A stretch of DNA of 64,000 nucleotides, from assembly GCA_036872755.1 (NCBI GenBank), contig JAVHNS010000003.1, positions 2,728,001 through 2,792,000 of the forward strand. The letters run 5' to 3'. The position numbers were made by a program, and so were the translations under genes. This stretch comes from Orbilia blumenaviensis (taxonomy: Eukaryota > Ascomycota > Orbiliomycetes > Orbiliales > Orbiliaceae). The notes under the pieces were generated by a model. It did not search any database. It was not told where the DNA came from and saw nothing but the letters and a program-made list of their open reading frames with translations. Shown here piece after piece: positions 14,244 through 25,641 of this stretch. Each line of letters opens with the position of its first letter. The first letter of the stretch is position 1.

Positions 14244-14280
14244 GGCTGGCTCTGGCTCTGGCTCTGGCTCTCTGGCTCTG
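14244..14280 (+). repeat. TCTGGC hexamer repeat upstream of veA
   Basis: About five tandem TCTGGC units, one interrupted by an extra CT. It sits about 90 bases before the AUG-free veA leader begins, so it may be promoter DNA or the very start of the transcript. Confidence 0.8.
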
Positions 14281-14370
14281 GTTCTTCTTGCTCTTGGGCT
14301 TGGGCTGGGATGGGTCCGCTTTTCTGGCTTGGGAAAACCAACAGTCCATTTTACTCCATTACTTTACATG

Positions 14371-14959
14371 TACTGGGCCCTTCCTTTTTACCCAGGTCTC
14401 GTCCTGCTGAACTTGTTCCCTCTCGTTCCTCCTCTTCCCTCTCTTTACTTCTGCTTGGGACTTTACACTATTATCGACGACAGCCTTTCGACTCTCGCCC
14501 GCCGACCAGGAATCGACAAGTTTTTTTCTAAGGGTCGAGACGACGATAGGATTTTGTGAGAGCCTGTTTTTAAATCTTTAGGCTCGGGGACATATCTGAC
14601 AGGGAAGAAGACGAAGAAAAAGGAATAAAGCATCGACACACAAAGGTTAAATAGTATCTGGGTTCATTTCTTGGGACAGCGATTTGAGGGGATTCGGTTT
14701 CTGTTCTTATTTTTTTCCTTTTCACTTTTTTCGTTTTTCTATCAAAGTTTGTGGTTATTTCCTGCTTGGTCATTCTTTCAACTTTGATTCCTTATTGCTC
14801 CTTCCGACCTATTTCGAAGTCAAGGAATATAGACGGCCGACCGTATTGGACGAAGAGTGGATCTTTTCGATATCCCTAGCCGACGACCCTATATATCAAT
14901 ATCTATATCATATCATTCCGACAGTGCCTCGTTGAGGAGGATCATATTCACATTACAAT
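14371..14959 (+). promoter_or_regulatory. veA 5' leader without any AUG
   Basis: From just after the ATG at 14368 to the veA start at 14960 there is not one ATG on the plus strand in 589 bases. By chance about nine would be expected. The stretch is pyrimidine-rich at 14380-14450 and 14700-14800. This is what a long uORF-free 5' untranslated region would look like. The transcription start itself cannot be seen. Confidence 0.6.
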
Positions 14960-16926
14960 ATGTCGGCAACCACCGACAAGTCTCTGGTGCCGGAAACGGT
15001 CGCCTTTGCTGAGCGTCGTCTCCGAGATGGATCTATGCTCAAATATAAATTGACTGTTCTTCAACAGCCGGAACGTGCCCGAGCCTGTGGTCAGGGTGCC
15101 AAATGTAAGAGCACAACGTCCCTTAGATCTTTCCCATATCGATATATATATCGTGTTAGATTGCACTGTATGCTGACTTGGTATACGAAATAGCCCACGC
15201 GGACCGAAGACCTGTGGATCCTCCACCAGTCGTCGAGCTCAAATTGTTCCAAGGCGATGATAATACAGATGTGTAAGTTGAAGCTGTCACTAAAATACGA
15301 TGCATATTTTCTGAGGAATCCCCACTAACCTCCGTTTGTCTCTCCAGTACATTCTCATTCAATTCAAACTTCTTCCTCTTCGCCACATTGGAGAGTGCCC
15401 GTCCAATTGCCAATGGCCGTGTGCAGCCACCTCCAGCCCTTCAGCCAGTCTTGACTGGTGTGCCAGTGTCAGGAATGGCCTACCTGGACCGACCTGCTCC
15501 AGCAGGATACTTCATCTTCCCAGATCTTTCAGTCCGACATGAGGGCAAGTATCGCCTTCATTTTGCTCTCTATGAAGAGTGCAAAGAGGAAGACGATCGT
15601 ATTGCCATGAATGGCCAAGATGTTACCCACTTCAGAGTTGAGGTTAAGTCCAAGCCATTTACTGTTTTCTCTGCGAAGAAGTTCCCTGGTCTTGCCGAGA
15701 GCACATCCCTTTCTCGCATTGTCGCTGAGCAGGGCTGCCGTGTCCGCATCCGACGTGATGTTCGTATGAGAAGGCGTTCTGACAAGCCAGGCGGTGGTGA
15801 TGATATGTACGAAGATGGTGGGCACTATGTTCGCAACCAGAGGAGGGAAACTCCAGAGCTTGGCCGTCCATATCCACCACCTCCATCGGAGTCCATGCCG
15901 CCGCTGGAAGTTCCTCATCGTTCCTCCGCTGCAACCCCCAACGGCCAGGCCGACAAGAGGACTCGAAGTGACTCGGATGTCTCGACCGCTTCTCGTCCCG
16001 AGTATAACAGGATGAACCCTGGTTATCCTGAGAGACCGAGCTTCAGCCAAACACCTGCTCCGCCTCCACCGCCGTCTGCTCCTGCAATGCCTGCCGCCGG
16101 AAACTACCTGAACTTTGGTGGCCAAGCAGTTCCACAGGCACCCATGGTTGCACCTCAAAACCCACCACCATCTCAGGGATGGAGCCAGGGATACCAGGCT
16201 CATGATGTCAACTACCAGCCTCCTCAAGCGCCTGAGCACCGTCGCGATTCTGTCGACTATAACAATAATTACTACCCTCAATCGCAGTACCCTCAGCGAT
16301 CGCAAACTCCTGTTAGTGAGCGCAGTTATCCATCTAGCTACACGCAGTCAACACCTCAGTATAACCACAACAACACATATCAGCCACAACCTCAGACACA
16401 TACACCTGCTCCTCAGCAGAAGCCTCTACGCCAGTCCCGTGAAGATCTGCCTCCTCTCAAGCTGACTGCTCTCGAACCAAGACTTCCAAGTTTGAATTCA
16501 CCATCGAGTGCTACTCCAAACTCTGGGTACATTCCTCCAAGGTCGTCGACATCTCAGGGTGCCTTGCCTTCTCCAACATCCTACGCTCCACCATCTCAGA
16601 GCTCTTCATACCATTATCCACCATCTACAGAGGGCGCTCATGGTTCAGCGCCACCCTCTCAAAATGGTTGGGGCTATTCTATGATCAAGCCTTCAGAGCC
16701 AGCTCCACGCCATGCCGGCCAAAAACGAACCTGGGATCGTGTGTTCAGCAGTGACCAGCATTCTCGTGAACGTCTTACCAACGGCTCGAGGCCTACACAG
16801 AACAACTACGGCCTTGATGTTGACGAGGACGACGATGATGAGATTGACTTCACTAAGATGAGGATGAGCTACAGAAGAGCCGATGGTGTACAGATCACTC
16901 GTGCCCTTCCTGATGACATTGAATAA
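14960..16926 (+). CDS. veA: Velvet-family regulator VeA
   Basis: Core subunit of the velvet complex (VelB-VeA-LaeA in Aspergillus), which links light response, development and secondary metabolism and shuttles from cytoplasm to nucleus. Three exons (14960-15104, 15194-15272, 15348-16926; introns of 88 and 75 bases) give 600 residues. The velvet domain spans roughly residues 15-215, with [63 protein letters not shown] and [20 protein letters not shown]. The basic block [11 protein letters not shown] near residues 208-218 could act in nuclear import. The remainder is long and disordered, rich in Pro, Gln, Ser and Asn, and ends in an acidic [10 protein letters not shown] and a final conserved-looking segment ([20 protein letters not shown]). 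The length is typical of VeA, and [31 protein letters not shown] separates it from VelB, VelC and VosA. An 11 kb gap precedes it. Confidence 0.96.
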
Positions 16927-19015
16927 GTCTAGTCGGAAGCAAACAACAAGAAACCCCCCCCCCCCCCCCCCCTTTCTCTTTACCTTGCTCTTTTCTCTCT
17001 TTTGTGTTCATCCCCAATTAACCATTTCCGTTTTCACCCTTCGCTTCTCTGGAGATACCCGCTCCTCAAACAACTCGACACTTTGCTTTCATGACAACAA
17101 AAAAAACATGTGATTCCTCTGGTACCGGTTCTCTTCTCGCACTGTCCCTCTCTGTGGTTTCCACGTAGAGACAGCTGTGTGCAAGACGGAGTTATGGTTT
17201 TACGGGCATCATTGTGCTTTGTTTCCTTGGGTCACCGAAAGGCGTTTCTGGCGCATTGATTGCTCCCAAATTTTTTATCTTATTTTTCCCATTATGTTTT
17301 TTAACTTTTTTCTTTTTCCTTTCTGCTTTGTTTTAACTTACACATTTCTTTTCATTCAAAAGAAACTTTAGGCTTTGGTGTGGCAATCGTCTGTTCTTAG
17401 CTGTTTGTCGTCGCTGCGATACAGCAATATATATGGGAGTGGCGCCTCCCTCAGCTCTTCACTGAGCAATAACCTTATCCAACTTTTGTCTGGATGGATG
17501 GGTTGCAAAATATTTTTTTTCCTTATGTCTTCCTTTGTAGCTGCGGATACACATACTCAATGGTTATGGGTTCTTGTTTCCATCGTCATCGTCATTTTTC
17601 CCCCGGGTTTTTTATCTTTTCTTTTCTCTACTATTTTGATATTTGGTAGTAATTTGGCGAGTGATGGGTGAGTTCTTTCGCAGCAGCAGTATATACACTC
17701 CTTGATTCTTTCATACTCTCATGATCCCAAGCTTGATAAATATACCCTTCTTGCGGTCGATTGAGGCTTTCTCTATTGACCAGTCGCAGACCCTCATTTC
17801 TTACCTGTCATTTCCTAGCCGTATTTGATAAATATTGTTTCATTTCGTTTATGTTATTAGCCTCATACCCCCCACATTCTCTTACGTTGGTCCCCTACTT
17901 GAGCATCTTTTTTTCCTCAATATCGTGTTTTTTTAGCTTAGAAGTTATATTCCCTTTTCGGTGCTCTATTCATTGAATTCAGTGTTTTATATCATAAGTT
18001 GGGGTGCAGTTTCGATTTCAGTATTCTTTTGCATGCGATTGTAATGCTCCCACCCTTCTCGTCACTACTGTTTCCTGTGAGAATAAGAACCCCAGATAAT
18101 GGAATACCCTCTTAATTGGAGAACTGATCAATTGAAGCGAATCTAAAATTGCACTATGCCGTAGAAGTCAGACTAGCTTGAGAGGATGAATTGAAATCCA
18201 ATCCAATCGAATAATCCTGTCAGCCAAACCAACCCAAACCAAAACAAACCAAAACACAAGTAGTTCCCGCGCTCCCGCTTCGCCGCTGTTCGCGCCCACA
18301 TTTCCATCCACCATCTGCACCTCCAGCGCACCACCAAGATCACCATCGATATCCCCTCCAAAGGACGGATAATTCCCCTCACCAGCCTGTGATTCCTCAG
18401 TACCGACTTTTCCGACTGTTCGTGCTCACTTCGAACCTACATCTGCTCCCCGAGTTCACCTGGCAACACAGACACCCGCTCATCCCTCGCTCGCTCGCTG
18501 CCGCGGTTTGGGCAATATCGCGACTCCGCAAAAAAAAAAAAAACCTCACAACGCTGAAGCGACACCCGGACGGCGATACCTTCCTGACATCTCTCACAGA
18601 CTCGGCCGTAGTACAATTCCCTTGCTGGTGGGCGTGCGCCAGTAGCCGGCACGTCCTATGCCCAGCTCTGATCACCTGTCAACTCCCCAGCGTGTAAGCT
18701 TTGCCCACGTCCTCGTCGCTTTTTGGGTCTCATTTCTAGCATTCCGTGCGCCGGGTACTGGCAAAGCGATGCTATACCGCTATGCTGGCTTAGGCGACGT
18801 TTGTCGGTAGCTGGTTCTGCGCCTAGTCATTATTACCCTACGTTCGATATTCTTCTCTCTCTCCTCTCCTCTTCTTGTTTTGCTTGAAACGCGACTTCTA
18901 CTTTGCCATCGACAGACACGGTGCACGCTCATTCCAGTGACGTCCTTTGCTGATTATCGATAGATAGATCCTTCGCACCTCGCAGTTAAACAAAATAGCC
19001 GTTCTGCCGGACGGA
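16927..19015. other. Intergenic: veA 3' region and leader of the next gene
   Basis: The veA 3' side begins with a C19 run (16954-16972) 28 bases after the stop, followed by T-rich DNA to about 18000. The 18188-19015 part is C/T-rich and ATG-poor: the only ATGs are at 18658, 18769 and 18782. It is probably promoter plus leader of the gene at 19016. A possible leader donor (GTGTAAGC) lies near 18691. No coding sequence seen. Confidence 0.5.
16954..16972 (+). repeat. C19 homopolymer in the veA 3' UTR
   Basis: Nineteen consecutive C, 28 bases beyond the veA stop codon, so very likely transcribed. Confidence 0.95.
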
Positions 19016-20980
19016 ATGGCGATACCTCCGCCTCCATCATTCCTACCGCCACCCCCGCCCCCACCATCGTTCGGCCGTAAGCGCCAACGTAGTGGGAATG
19101 TCGCGGCTTCCCCAGAACAAGCAATCGACGATGAAGACGCAAATTACATCGTTTACCCAAGTGATGACGAACAGGAAACCCCGGTTCAAGATCGTCGGCG
19201 TTCCGTAGAATACCAGGACGAAGAGTACGACGATGCTGAAACACCTAGAAACCGGAAAACAGATTCCGATGGCGATTTTGAGATGGAATCGGAAGCCGAG
19301 TTCTCAGAGGACCAAGAACCTCAGCGAAAACGTGCGAAAGCTGATGGCGAAGGGGAAACAGACGACGAAGATGGAGATGAAGACCTCGACCCGTCTGTTG
19401 CAGCGAACAACAAAGGCAAGCGTCGAGCATCCCAAAAGTGGCGAGAAGACGTTTACAGACCTTCACCCGGAGTTGACTCGGACGACTCGGAGCTTAATCT
19501 GGCCGAAGTGACGCCCGAGAAGAAACGAGGGAAGCGGAAGAGCATCGGCAAGGCTACAGGCGGGAGCTCTAGGAAGCCTGCTCCACCTACGAACGGGCTT
19601 GCAAGAAATAGGAGCAAGAGCACACCGAACCTCAGACCAGACGATAAACCGGAACCAAATAAGGTTCGAAAAAGCATATTCTACGAGGGAAGCATGAACG
19701 ATAGGATGACTCGCAAAGGCGGCGTTCCTCCGTTTATCAACTACGAGCCTGCTGAAGAGACGGATCCTAGAATCCCAGAATACAACAGTTTTGGTATGCG
19801 TGTATCAACGAGCTCAGCAGCTATGCTACCCCCACCACGTCCTCTCCCTAAGAGCGACCTCCCACAATCGACCCCACCTCCCCCGAAAAGCAAATTTACG
19901 TTTTTTGCGCCTATCAGCAATTGGTTCTCGAAGAGGTGGCAGAAGGCTACACAGGAATATGAAGAGCGGGAGCGAAAGAAGGATCAAGAAACAGAAGTCC
20001 AAAAACATGTCAGAATACTAATGGATCGGAAGGCGAAAGCGGAAAAATTATATGCTGAAAACAAGCTCAAGGGAATTAATCAGCCTAGAGTGCTGGATCA
20101 ACGGATTGAGCGAGAACCTCTTATGACAGAAGAACAGGTCTCACAGCTCCTGGATACGCCTGCAGAAATTGGTATTGCCTACACCACCGACGATGTATAT
20201 GCGGCCCCGAAGATGAATGAATCTGCCATGAGTGTGACAACTATTAAAGCACCGCCTACATTACAAGGGCCGACCCCGCGGGCCTCAATTGAATCAGGTG
20301 GGTCAGGCGGATTTATCGGCGTACCTAGAAGCTCCCATGCCGCTTTGGGATTTCACCACTATAGGGACGCAGCACTGCGAGACGGCACACCGTTGACGAT
20401 GGATACCACAGACTTAGATACCGAAGGGTTCCGGAGCAGGAGCAGATCTCCTGTTCCAACCCCAAGCAAGCCCCTGACGAAGGCGGAGCAGAAGAAGAAA
20501 GAGCGCCTCGAGAAAAAGATGCAGGATCTCAAGAAAAAGCTGGCGGAGACAGAGCTAGACCTATCGCAAGTTCTTGGAAATGAGCCTCTCGCAACTTCTA
20601 CTCCGGCGCCTAAGACAATGCCTAAGAAGGTGATCAGTGCAGATGAGACGATCATCCTTATTCATGAGGATGGCGAGAACCGGGAGGAGGATGATGAAGC
20701 GGATAAGATCGTGGAGAGTGTAATGGGCGCTCCGGAACCCACCGCCGCAGTACCTGCCCGAAATCGGTCAATGTCGCCTATTAAGAAGCTTCTTAATATT
20801 GGCTCAAAGAAGAATAAAGATACGGGAAACGCCCTCCATACTGTCAACGAGAGCGCGAAGATCAAAAAATCCTCTCCCAGTACTAGAGGAAGGGGTGGTG
20901 GCGCCAGAGGTGGAGGAAGAGGCGGAAAAGCCATATCAAAAAAGAGGGACGAGTCACCCGATGAACTGACTGCTGTTTAA
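19016..20980 (+). CDS. Low-complexity nuclear-type protein with coiled coil and RGG tail; not recognised
   Basis: Single-exon frame of 654 residues, ATG to TAA. I do not recognise a named family. Visible parts: a proline-rich start (PPPPSFLPPPPPPPSF), acidic stretches with SDDE and TDDEDGDED and basic KRKR patches in the first 200 residues, and a folded-looking middle (about 290-350) with FFAPISNWFSKRWQKATQEYEE followed by a charged helix. A second coiled-coil-like helix begins at L487 (LTKAEQKKKERLEKKMQDLKKK). The C-terminal segment has SMSPIKKLLNIGSKK, then an RGG-like tail (RGRGGGARGGGRGGK). Such tails bind RNA, and the several basic clusters look like nuclear signals, so a nuclear RNA- or chromatin-associated protein is a reasonable inference, not an observation. 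Codon use and length argue for a real gene. It lies between veA and spt16 on the same strand. Confidence 0.8.
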   Translation: MAIPPPPSFLPPPPPPPSFGRKRQRSGNVAASPEQAIDDEDANYIVYPSDDEQETPVQDRRRSVEYQDEEYDDAETPRNRKTDSDGDFEMESEAEFSEDQEPQRKRAKADGEGETDDEDGDEDLDPSVAANNKGKRRASQKWREDVYRPSPGVDSDDSELNLAEVTPEKKRGKRKSIGKATGGSSRKPAPPTNGLARNRSKSTPNLRPDDKPEPNKVRKSIFYEGSMNDRMTRKGGVPPFINYEPAEETDPRIPEYNSFGMRVSTSSAAMLPPPRPLPKSDLPQSTPPPPKSKFTFFAPISNWFSKRWQKATQEYEERERKKDQETEVQKHVRILMDRKAKAEKLYAENKLKGINQPRVLDQRIEREPLMTEEQVSQLLDTPAEIGIAYTTDDVYAAPKMNESAMSVTTIKAPPTLQGPTPRASIESGGSGGFIGVPRSSHAALGFHHYRDAALRDGTPLTMDTTDLDTEGFRSRSRSPVPTPSKPLTKAEQKKKERLEKKMQDLKKKLAETELDLSQVLGNEPLATSTPAPKTMPKKVISADETIILIHEDGENREEDDEADKIVESVMGAPEPTAAVPARNRSMSPIKKLLNIGSKKNKDTGNALHTVNESAKIKKSSPSTRGRGGGARGGGRGGKAISKKRDESPDELTAV

Positions 20981-22064
20981 GGAGGGGACTATACCCGATT
21001 CCACCTTTTACTTTTCTCCTTCCTGCTCTCACCCACTGTCTCGAAATCGGCGCGTCGGGCTATGGAGGCAGCCTAGAAACATAAGCGACGAGTCACTCTC
21101 GTCCCACTCCCAACTTTCATCCCCGTCCTCCCTCTTTTTTATTTTTTTACGGCTGCATTGTAGTAACTTTTAATATTTTTAATGTATGACAACCACCCCT
21201 TCCCGTGCCATGCTTCAGAATGAGAGATATCTCATGGGTGGCTCTTTCTATCTTGTTATCTAGCTTTTTCTGTAACTGTTTGTATCCGAGAAGAGCGACG
21301 AAGTTATGACATTGTTATTCCCCGATCAAATACCCCATTTTCGCGCTTCCTTCACCTGCCTCTTTCTTCCACCTCCTTCCTTTGGCTTTGGTGCATCATC
21401 GAGAGCGAGTATGATGTTTTCTGAGTCTTATATTGAACTGAATATTAATATAGTGTACTATGTTCTATCCATGGCCGTGTGAACGAAACTCCAGAAACCG
21501 GTGCTCTTTTGTTTTTGACTATGCAGTGTCTTGTATATATAACTTCAATTGCAACTGGCTGATGCTGGTCGTCATCCAAGCTAGGGGAGTCTTGTTATAT
21601 TTTGGTAATGGTTACCCGTTTGGGGTGGCCAGACAAATGTGGCTAGTAACTTACTATGTGGCTGCCGACGCGAGGTTAGAACTGCGATGCCAACGCGAGG
21701 GCAAAATGACCCCGTTGAAAACTCCGAAAGGCCATCACCACTCCTCCAAATACCTCCTCCTGTCCTTGGCCCAGAACCAGAACGCCAGGCGATATTTGCT
21801 GGAGCTTGTCTAATCGCAGCTGGGTTATAGTGCTTGCTGACTCAGTAGAAAAGCTCTTTGCTTGGTACTTTTAGCACTCAACGCGTCCAAGCTCCTGCTC
21901 CGATATCATCTCTCCAAACCTTTTTCAAACTCTCAATCCCTCCAAGCCTCCCTTCCCAGTTCTCACCTTGACACTATCCTCCCGACTCCTCTACCGCCCG
22001 CTTCACCTAATATAATACTTATCGCCATAGTTGCTGTCGCGAAGAACGACGCTCTTCATCCGTC
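20981..22064. other. Intergenic before spt16
   Basis: The T-rich 3' flank of the upstream gene runs to about 21400. From about 21708 to the spt16 start at 22065 there is no ATG, consistent with a leader of up to about 350 bases. No coding sequence supported. Confidence 0.5.
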
Positions 22065-25000
22065 ATGTCGGACGAAATCGTTATCGACAAGCAAAATTTC
22101 TCAACTCGCATCGCGACTCTCATTTCAGCATGGCGGTCGCAGCGGAACGAACAGTTCGGAGGTGCCAGTTCTCTATTACTGCTACTAGGGAAATCGGACT
22201 CTAGCGGCTACACGAAGACTCTATCCTTATTTGTAAGTTCTAAATCGATATTTGTTCGGCGTTGGACAATCGACCAAACCGTTCAGGATCCAAGGAGAGA
22301 AGGACCAAAAAAAATAATAATAAAATAAATAAAAATAAAAATAAAAATAAAATAAAATATCCAACTAATAATGTGGTGCAAATTTAGTATTGGCTGCTTG
22401 GATATGAATTTCCTGCTACGTTGATGCTCTTGACCTTTGACAAAATTTACGTTGTCACAACAGCGAAGAAGGGTTGGTAAAGCCCCCCGAAGTCTTGGAT
22501 CCTAATCACTAACTTGGCTCCCTCCTAGCTAAACTACTACATCCGTTGTCGACACCTAAATACCCCGTCGAAGTCCTCGTTCGTGGCAAAGATGAAGCCG
22601 AAAACAAGAAGCAGCTCCAGGCAATTGTTGATCATATCAAGGCCGCTGGTGTATGTGATTTCCTGTCCATGTGGTTATTCTACTCCTTATTTTTCGCTGG
22701 TTTCAGATATGCTAATTTAGTTGTACTCTGCCTGGAAATAGAAAAAAATCGGGATTTTGCAAAAAGATTATATTGTTGCGCAGGGCCCGTTAATTACGGA
22801 CTGGAACAGTATCTACAAGGCGGCTGTGGAGGCTGGAGATATTGAGGAGCAGGACTTTGCCGTTGGGGCAAGCACCGCGCTTCAAACGTACGATGAAGCA
22901 GGATCAGTATGGAACCATTGCTAGCCTTCTATTCTTAATTCTATACTAACTCTCCGATTTAGAAAAGTATACGCCAGGCTGCCAAGGCTTCCGTAGCCGT
23001 TATTCACAAGTACTTCCTTGAGGAAATGTCCGAGATTATTGATGAAGAAAAGAAAGTCACACATGACACGCTTGGCAAGAAGGTCGAGGTGCAGATTGAC
23101 AATGAGGAATTCTTCAAGAAGAAGGATTATAAGCTTGGTGCGGACTTCGCACCATCTCAACTTGATTGGGCCTACGGGCCCTCGATTCAAAGTGGTGGGA
23201 AATATGACCTTAAGGTTCCCGGTGAAACCGAGAATGACAAGAGCAACCTTCACAGCGGGGTCATCATCGCATCTATGGGGTTTCGTTACAAGAATTACTG
23301 CAGTGTGGTCGGCAGAACTTATATGATCGACCCGAACAAGACTCAGGAAACCCATTATTACTTCCTTATAAAGCTGCATGCACTTATCATCAGTACCCTC
23401 CGAGATGGAGTCACCTGCAAAGACGTATATAGCAAAGCACTCAACCTTGTCAAGTCCCAACACCCTGAACTTGAAAAGCATTTCTTCCGAAATGTTGGTT
23501 ACGGAATCAATATGGAGAGCCGCGACAGCACACTCCTCCTTAACGGCAAAAACGCCCGCACCCTCCAGGAGGGTATGACCTTGGTCATCCACGTTGGATT
23601 CCAGGATCTCGAAAATCCCAAGGCAGACGATAAGCGGGGCAAGACTTACGCGCTGGCCCTTACAGATACTGTTGAGGTTGGAGGGAAGAATACGGAGGCT
23701 ATTGTATTGACCCGTGGCGCACCTGTTGCGAAAGATGAAGTTGCGTTCTATTTCAAGGATGATAATCCTCCAGAACAGAAGGCAAAGCAGGCAAAGCCCC
23801 CGCCAAAGGCTTCTGCTTCGTCGAAAAACACGGCCATTATGAAGACTAAGCTGCGTGGAAAGCGCGAGGAGGTTGATGATGGCAAAGAGCAGCGCAGGAA
23901 GGAAAATCAAAAGCAGCTGGCCTTAAAGAAGCAATCTGAGGGCCTCGAAAGATTCCCTGCTGGTGGGACCTCTAGCAACGGTGTTGAAAAGAAGCAGATT
24001 AAGAAGTTCGAGTCATACAAACGAGAGAATCAGTTTCCAAATGGTGTTGGTGATCTGAAGATTATGGTCGACGTCAAGGCGCAGACCATCATTCTCCCTA
24101 TCTTTGGTAGACCCGTACCATTCCATATCTCTACCATCAAGAATGTTAGCAAAAACGAGGAAGATCCATACACTCATTTGCGCATCAATCTTGTGAGCCC
24201 TGGGCAGGGTGTCGGCAAGAAAGATGAATTGCCGCTCGAGGAACCTAGTGCACACTTCGTCCGCAGTTTGTCTTACCGAAGCACAGATCGTGTTAGAATG
24301 GCTGATATCAGCCAGGCTATACAGGATATGAAGAAGCAGGCTTTGAAGCGAGAGCAGGAAAAGAAGGAGATGGAGGACGTCGTTACCCAAGACAATTTGA
24401 TCGAAATCAAGAGTAAGTCGTCACTTTCATCATTAAAATCAGGTGGCAATGGTTGAATACTCACATACTGAATTTAGACCGACGGCCTCAGCGTCTACAG
24501 GACGTGTATGTCCGCCCAGCGCTCGACGGGAAGCGTGTTGCTGGTGACATTGAAATCCACCAGAATGGTTTGCGATATGTGTCGCCTGCCAGATCGGAGA
24601 GAATCGATGTCCTTTTCTCCAACGTTAAACACTTGTTCTTCCAGCCCTGTGAACACGAGTTGATCGTGATAATACACGTTCACTTAAAGACTCCTATCAT
24701 GGTTGGCAAGAAAAAGACCAAGGATGTTCAATTCTATAGGGAGGCAATGGATATACAATTCGACGAAACGGGTAACCGCAAGCGAAAGTATAGGTATGGA
24801 GACGAAGAAGAGTTCGAGGCTGAACAAGAAGAAAGACGACGAAGAGCCCAATTGGACAAGGAGTTCCGAGCCTTCGCAGAAAAGATTTCTGAAGCTACGA
24901 AGGACGAAGGTCTCGATGTTGATATACCCTTCCGCGAACTCGGATTCTACGGTGTTCCATTCCGTGCCAATGTTCTCTGCCAACCGACCACCGAATGCCT

Positions 25001-25641
25001 TGTCCAACTCACTGATCCACCATTCCTGGTTATTACCCTTGATGAGATCGAAGTTGCGCATTTGGAGCGTGTCCAATTCGGCCTGAAGAACTTCGACATG
25101 GCATTTATTTTCAAAGACTTCTCTCGACCTGTCGTACACGTCAATTCTATCCCAATGGAATCGCTGGAGAGTGTCAAAGATTGGCTCGATAGTGTCAATA
25201 TTGCATTCACCGAGGGCCCATTGAATCTTAACTGGATGCAAATTATGAAGACTGTTACGGCAGATACCCACCAGTTCTTTGCCGATGGCGGTTGGAAGTT
25301 TTTGAGTACTGATACCGATGATGAGGAGGAAGAGGAAGATGAGCAGGAGAGTGAATACGAAGAATCTGAGAGTGAGTTCAGCGATGGTGAGGATAGCGAA
25401 GATAGCTACGGAAGCGAAGACGATGATGCAAGCGAGGACGAAGGCAGTGACGCCAGCGACTTCTCCGAAGGCGGTAAGTTCTAACTTTCATACCCTCAGT
25501 GTGTTCGTGAATGAGTGCTAATGATGGCCTCCCTATTGCTCCATAGAATCATGGGACGAAATGGAAGAGAAAGCGAAGAAGAAGGACAAAGAAAGAAATC
25601 TGAGCGATGAAGAAAAACCGAAGAAGACCAAGAAGCGCTAA
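22065..25641 (+). CDS. spt16: FACT complex subunit Spt16
   Basis: Histone chaperone subunit that, with Pob3/SSRP1 and Nhp6, disassembles and restores H2A-H2B on nucleosomes during transcription and replication. Seven exons (22065-22232, 22388-22472, 22529-22650, 22742-22906, 22963-24412, 24478-25473, 25547-25641) close in frame to 1026 residues, the usual length. The N-terminal third is the aminopeptidase-P-like fold without peptidase function ([59 protein letters not shown]). A basic linker and the dimerisation and pleckstrin-like middle domains follow ([80 protein letters not shown]). The tail is strongly acidic (about 942-995, [16 protein letters not shown]) and then basic (KPKKTKKR). The last intron (25474-25546) splits off a 31-residue tail. 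Intron 1 (22233-22387) carries an A/T repeat. Confidence 0.97.
22300..22360 (+). repeat. A-rich AAAAT/AAAT repeat inside spt16 intron 1
   Basis: Tandem AAAAT and AAAT units between the donor at 22233 and acceptor at 22387. It lengthens the intron to 155 bases, against 56-112 for the others in this gene. Confidence 0.8.

Larger units (their letters stand above)
3666..14370. other. Gene desert between the carrier gene and veA
   Basis: About 10.7 kb without a gene I can support. Open frames are short, on both strands, and show no domain or splice-consistent chain. Base composition looks like other intergenic DNA here rather than an AT-rich isochore, and I did not recognise transposon proteins or long terminal repeats. 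Visible items are homopolymers (A26 at 6341-6366, G20 at 13112-13131), a TCTGGC hexamer repeat at about 14244-14280 and a G9 run near 4831. The distal part probably carries veA regulatory DNA. Non-coding transcripts cannot be excluded by eye. Confidence 0.6.

Noticed and set aside
22921..23910. Minus-strand 329-residue frame
   Set aside because: Antisense shadow of spt16 exon 5; the sense strand matches Spt16 throughout.
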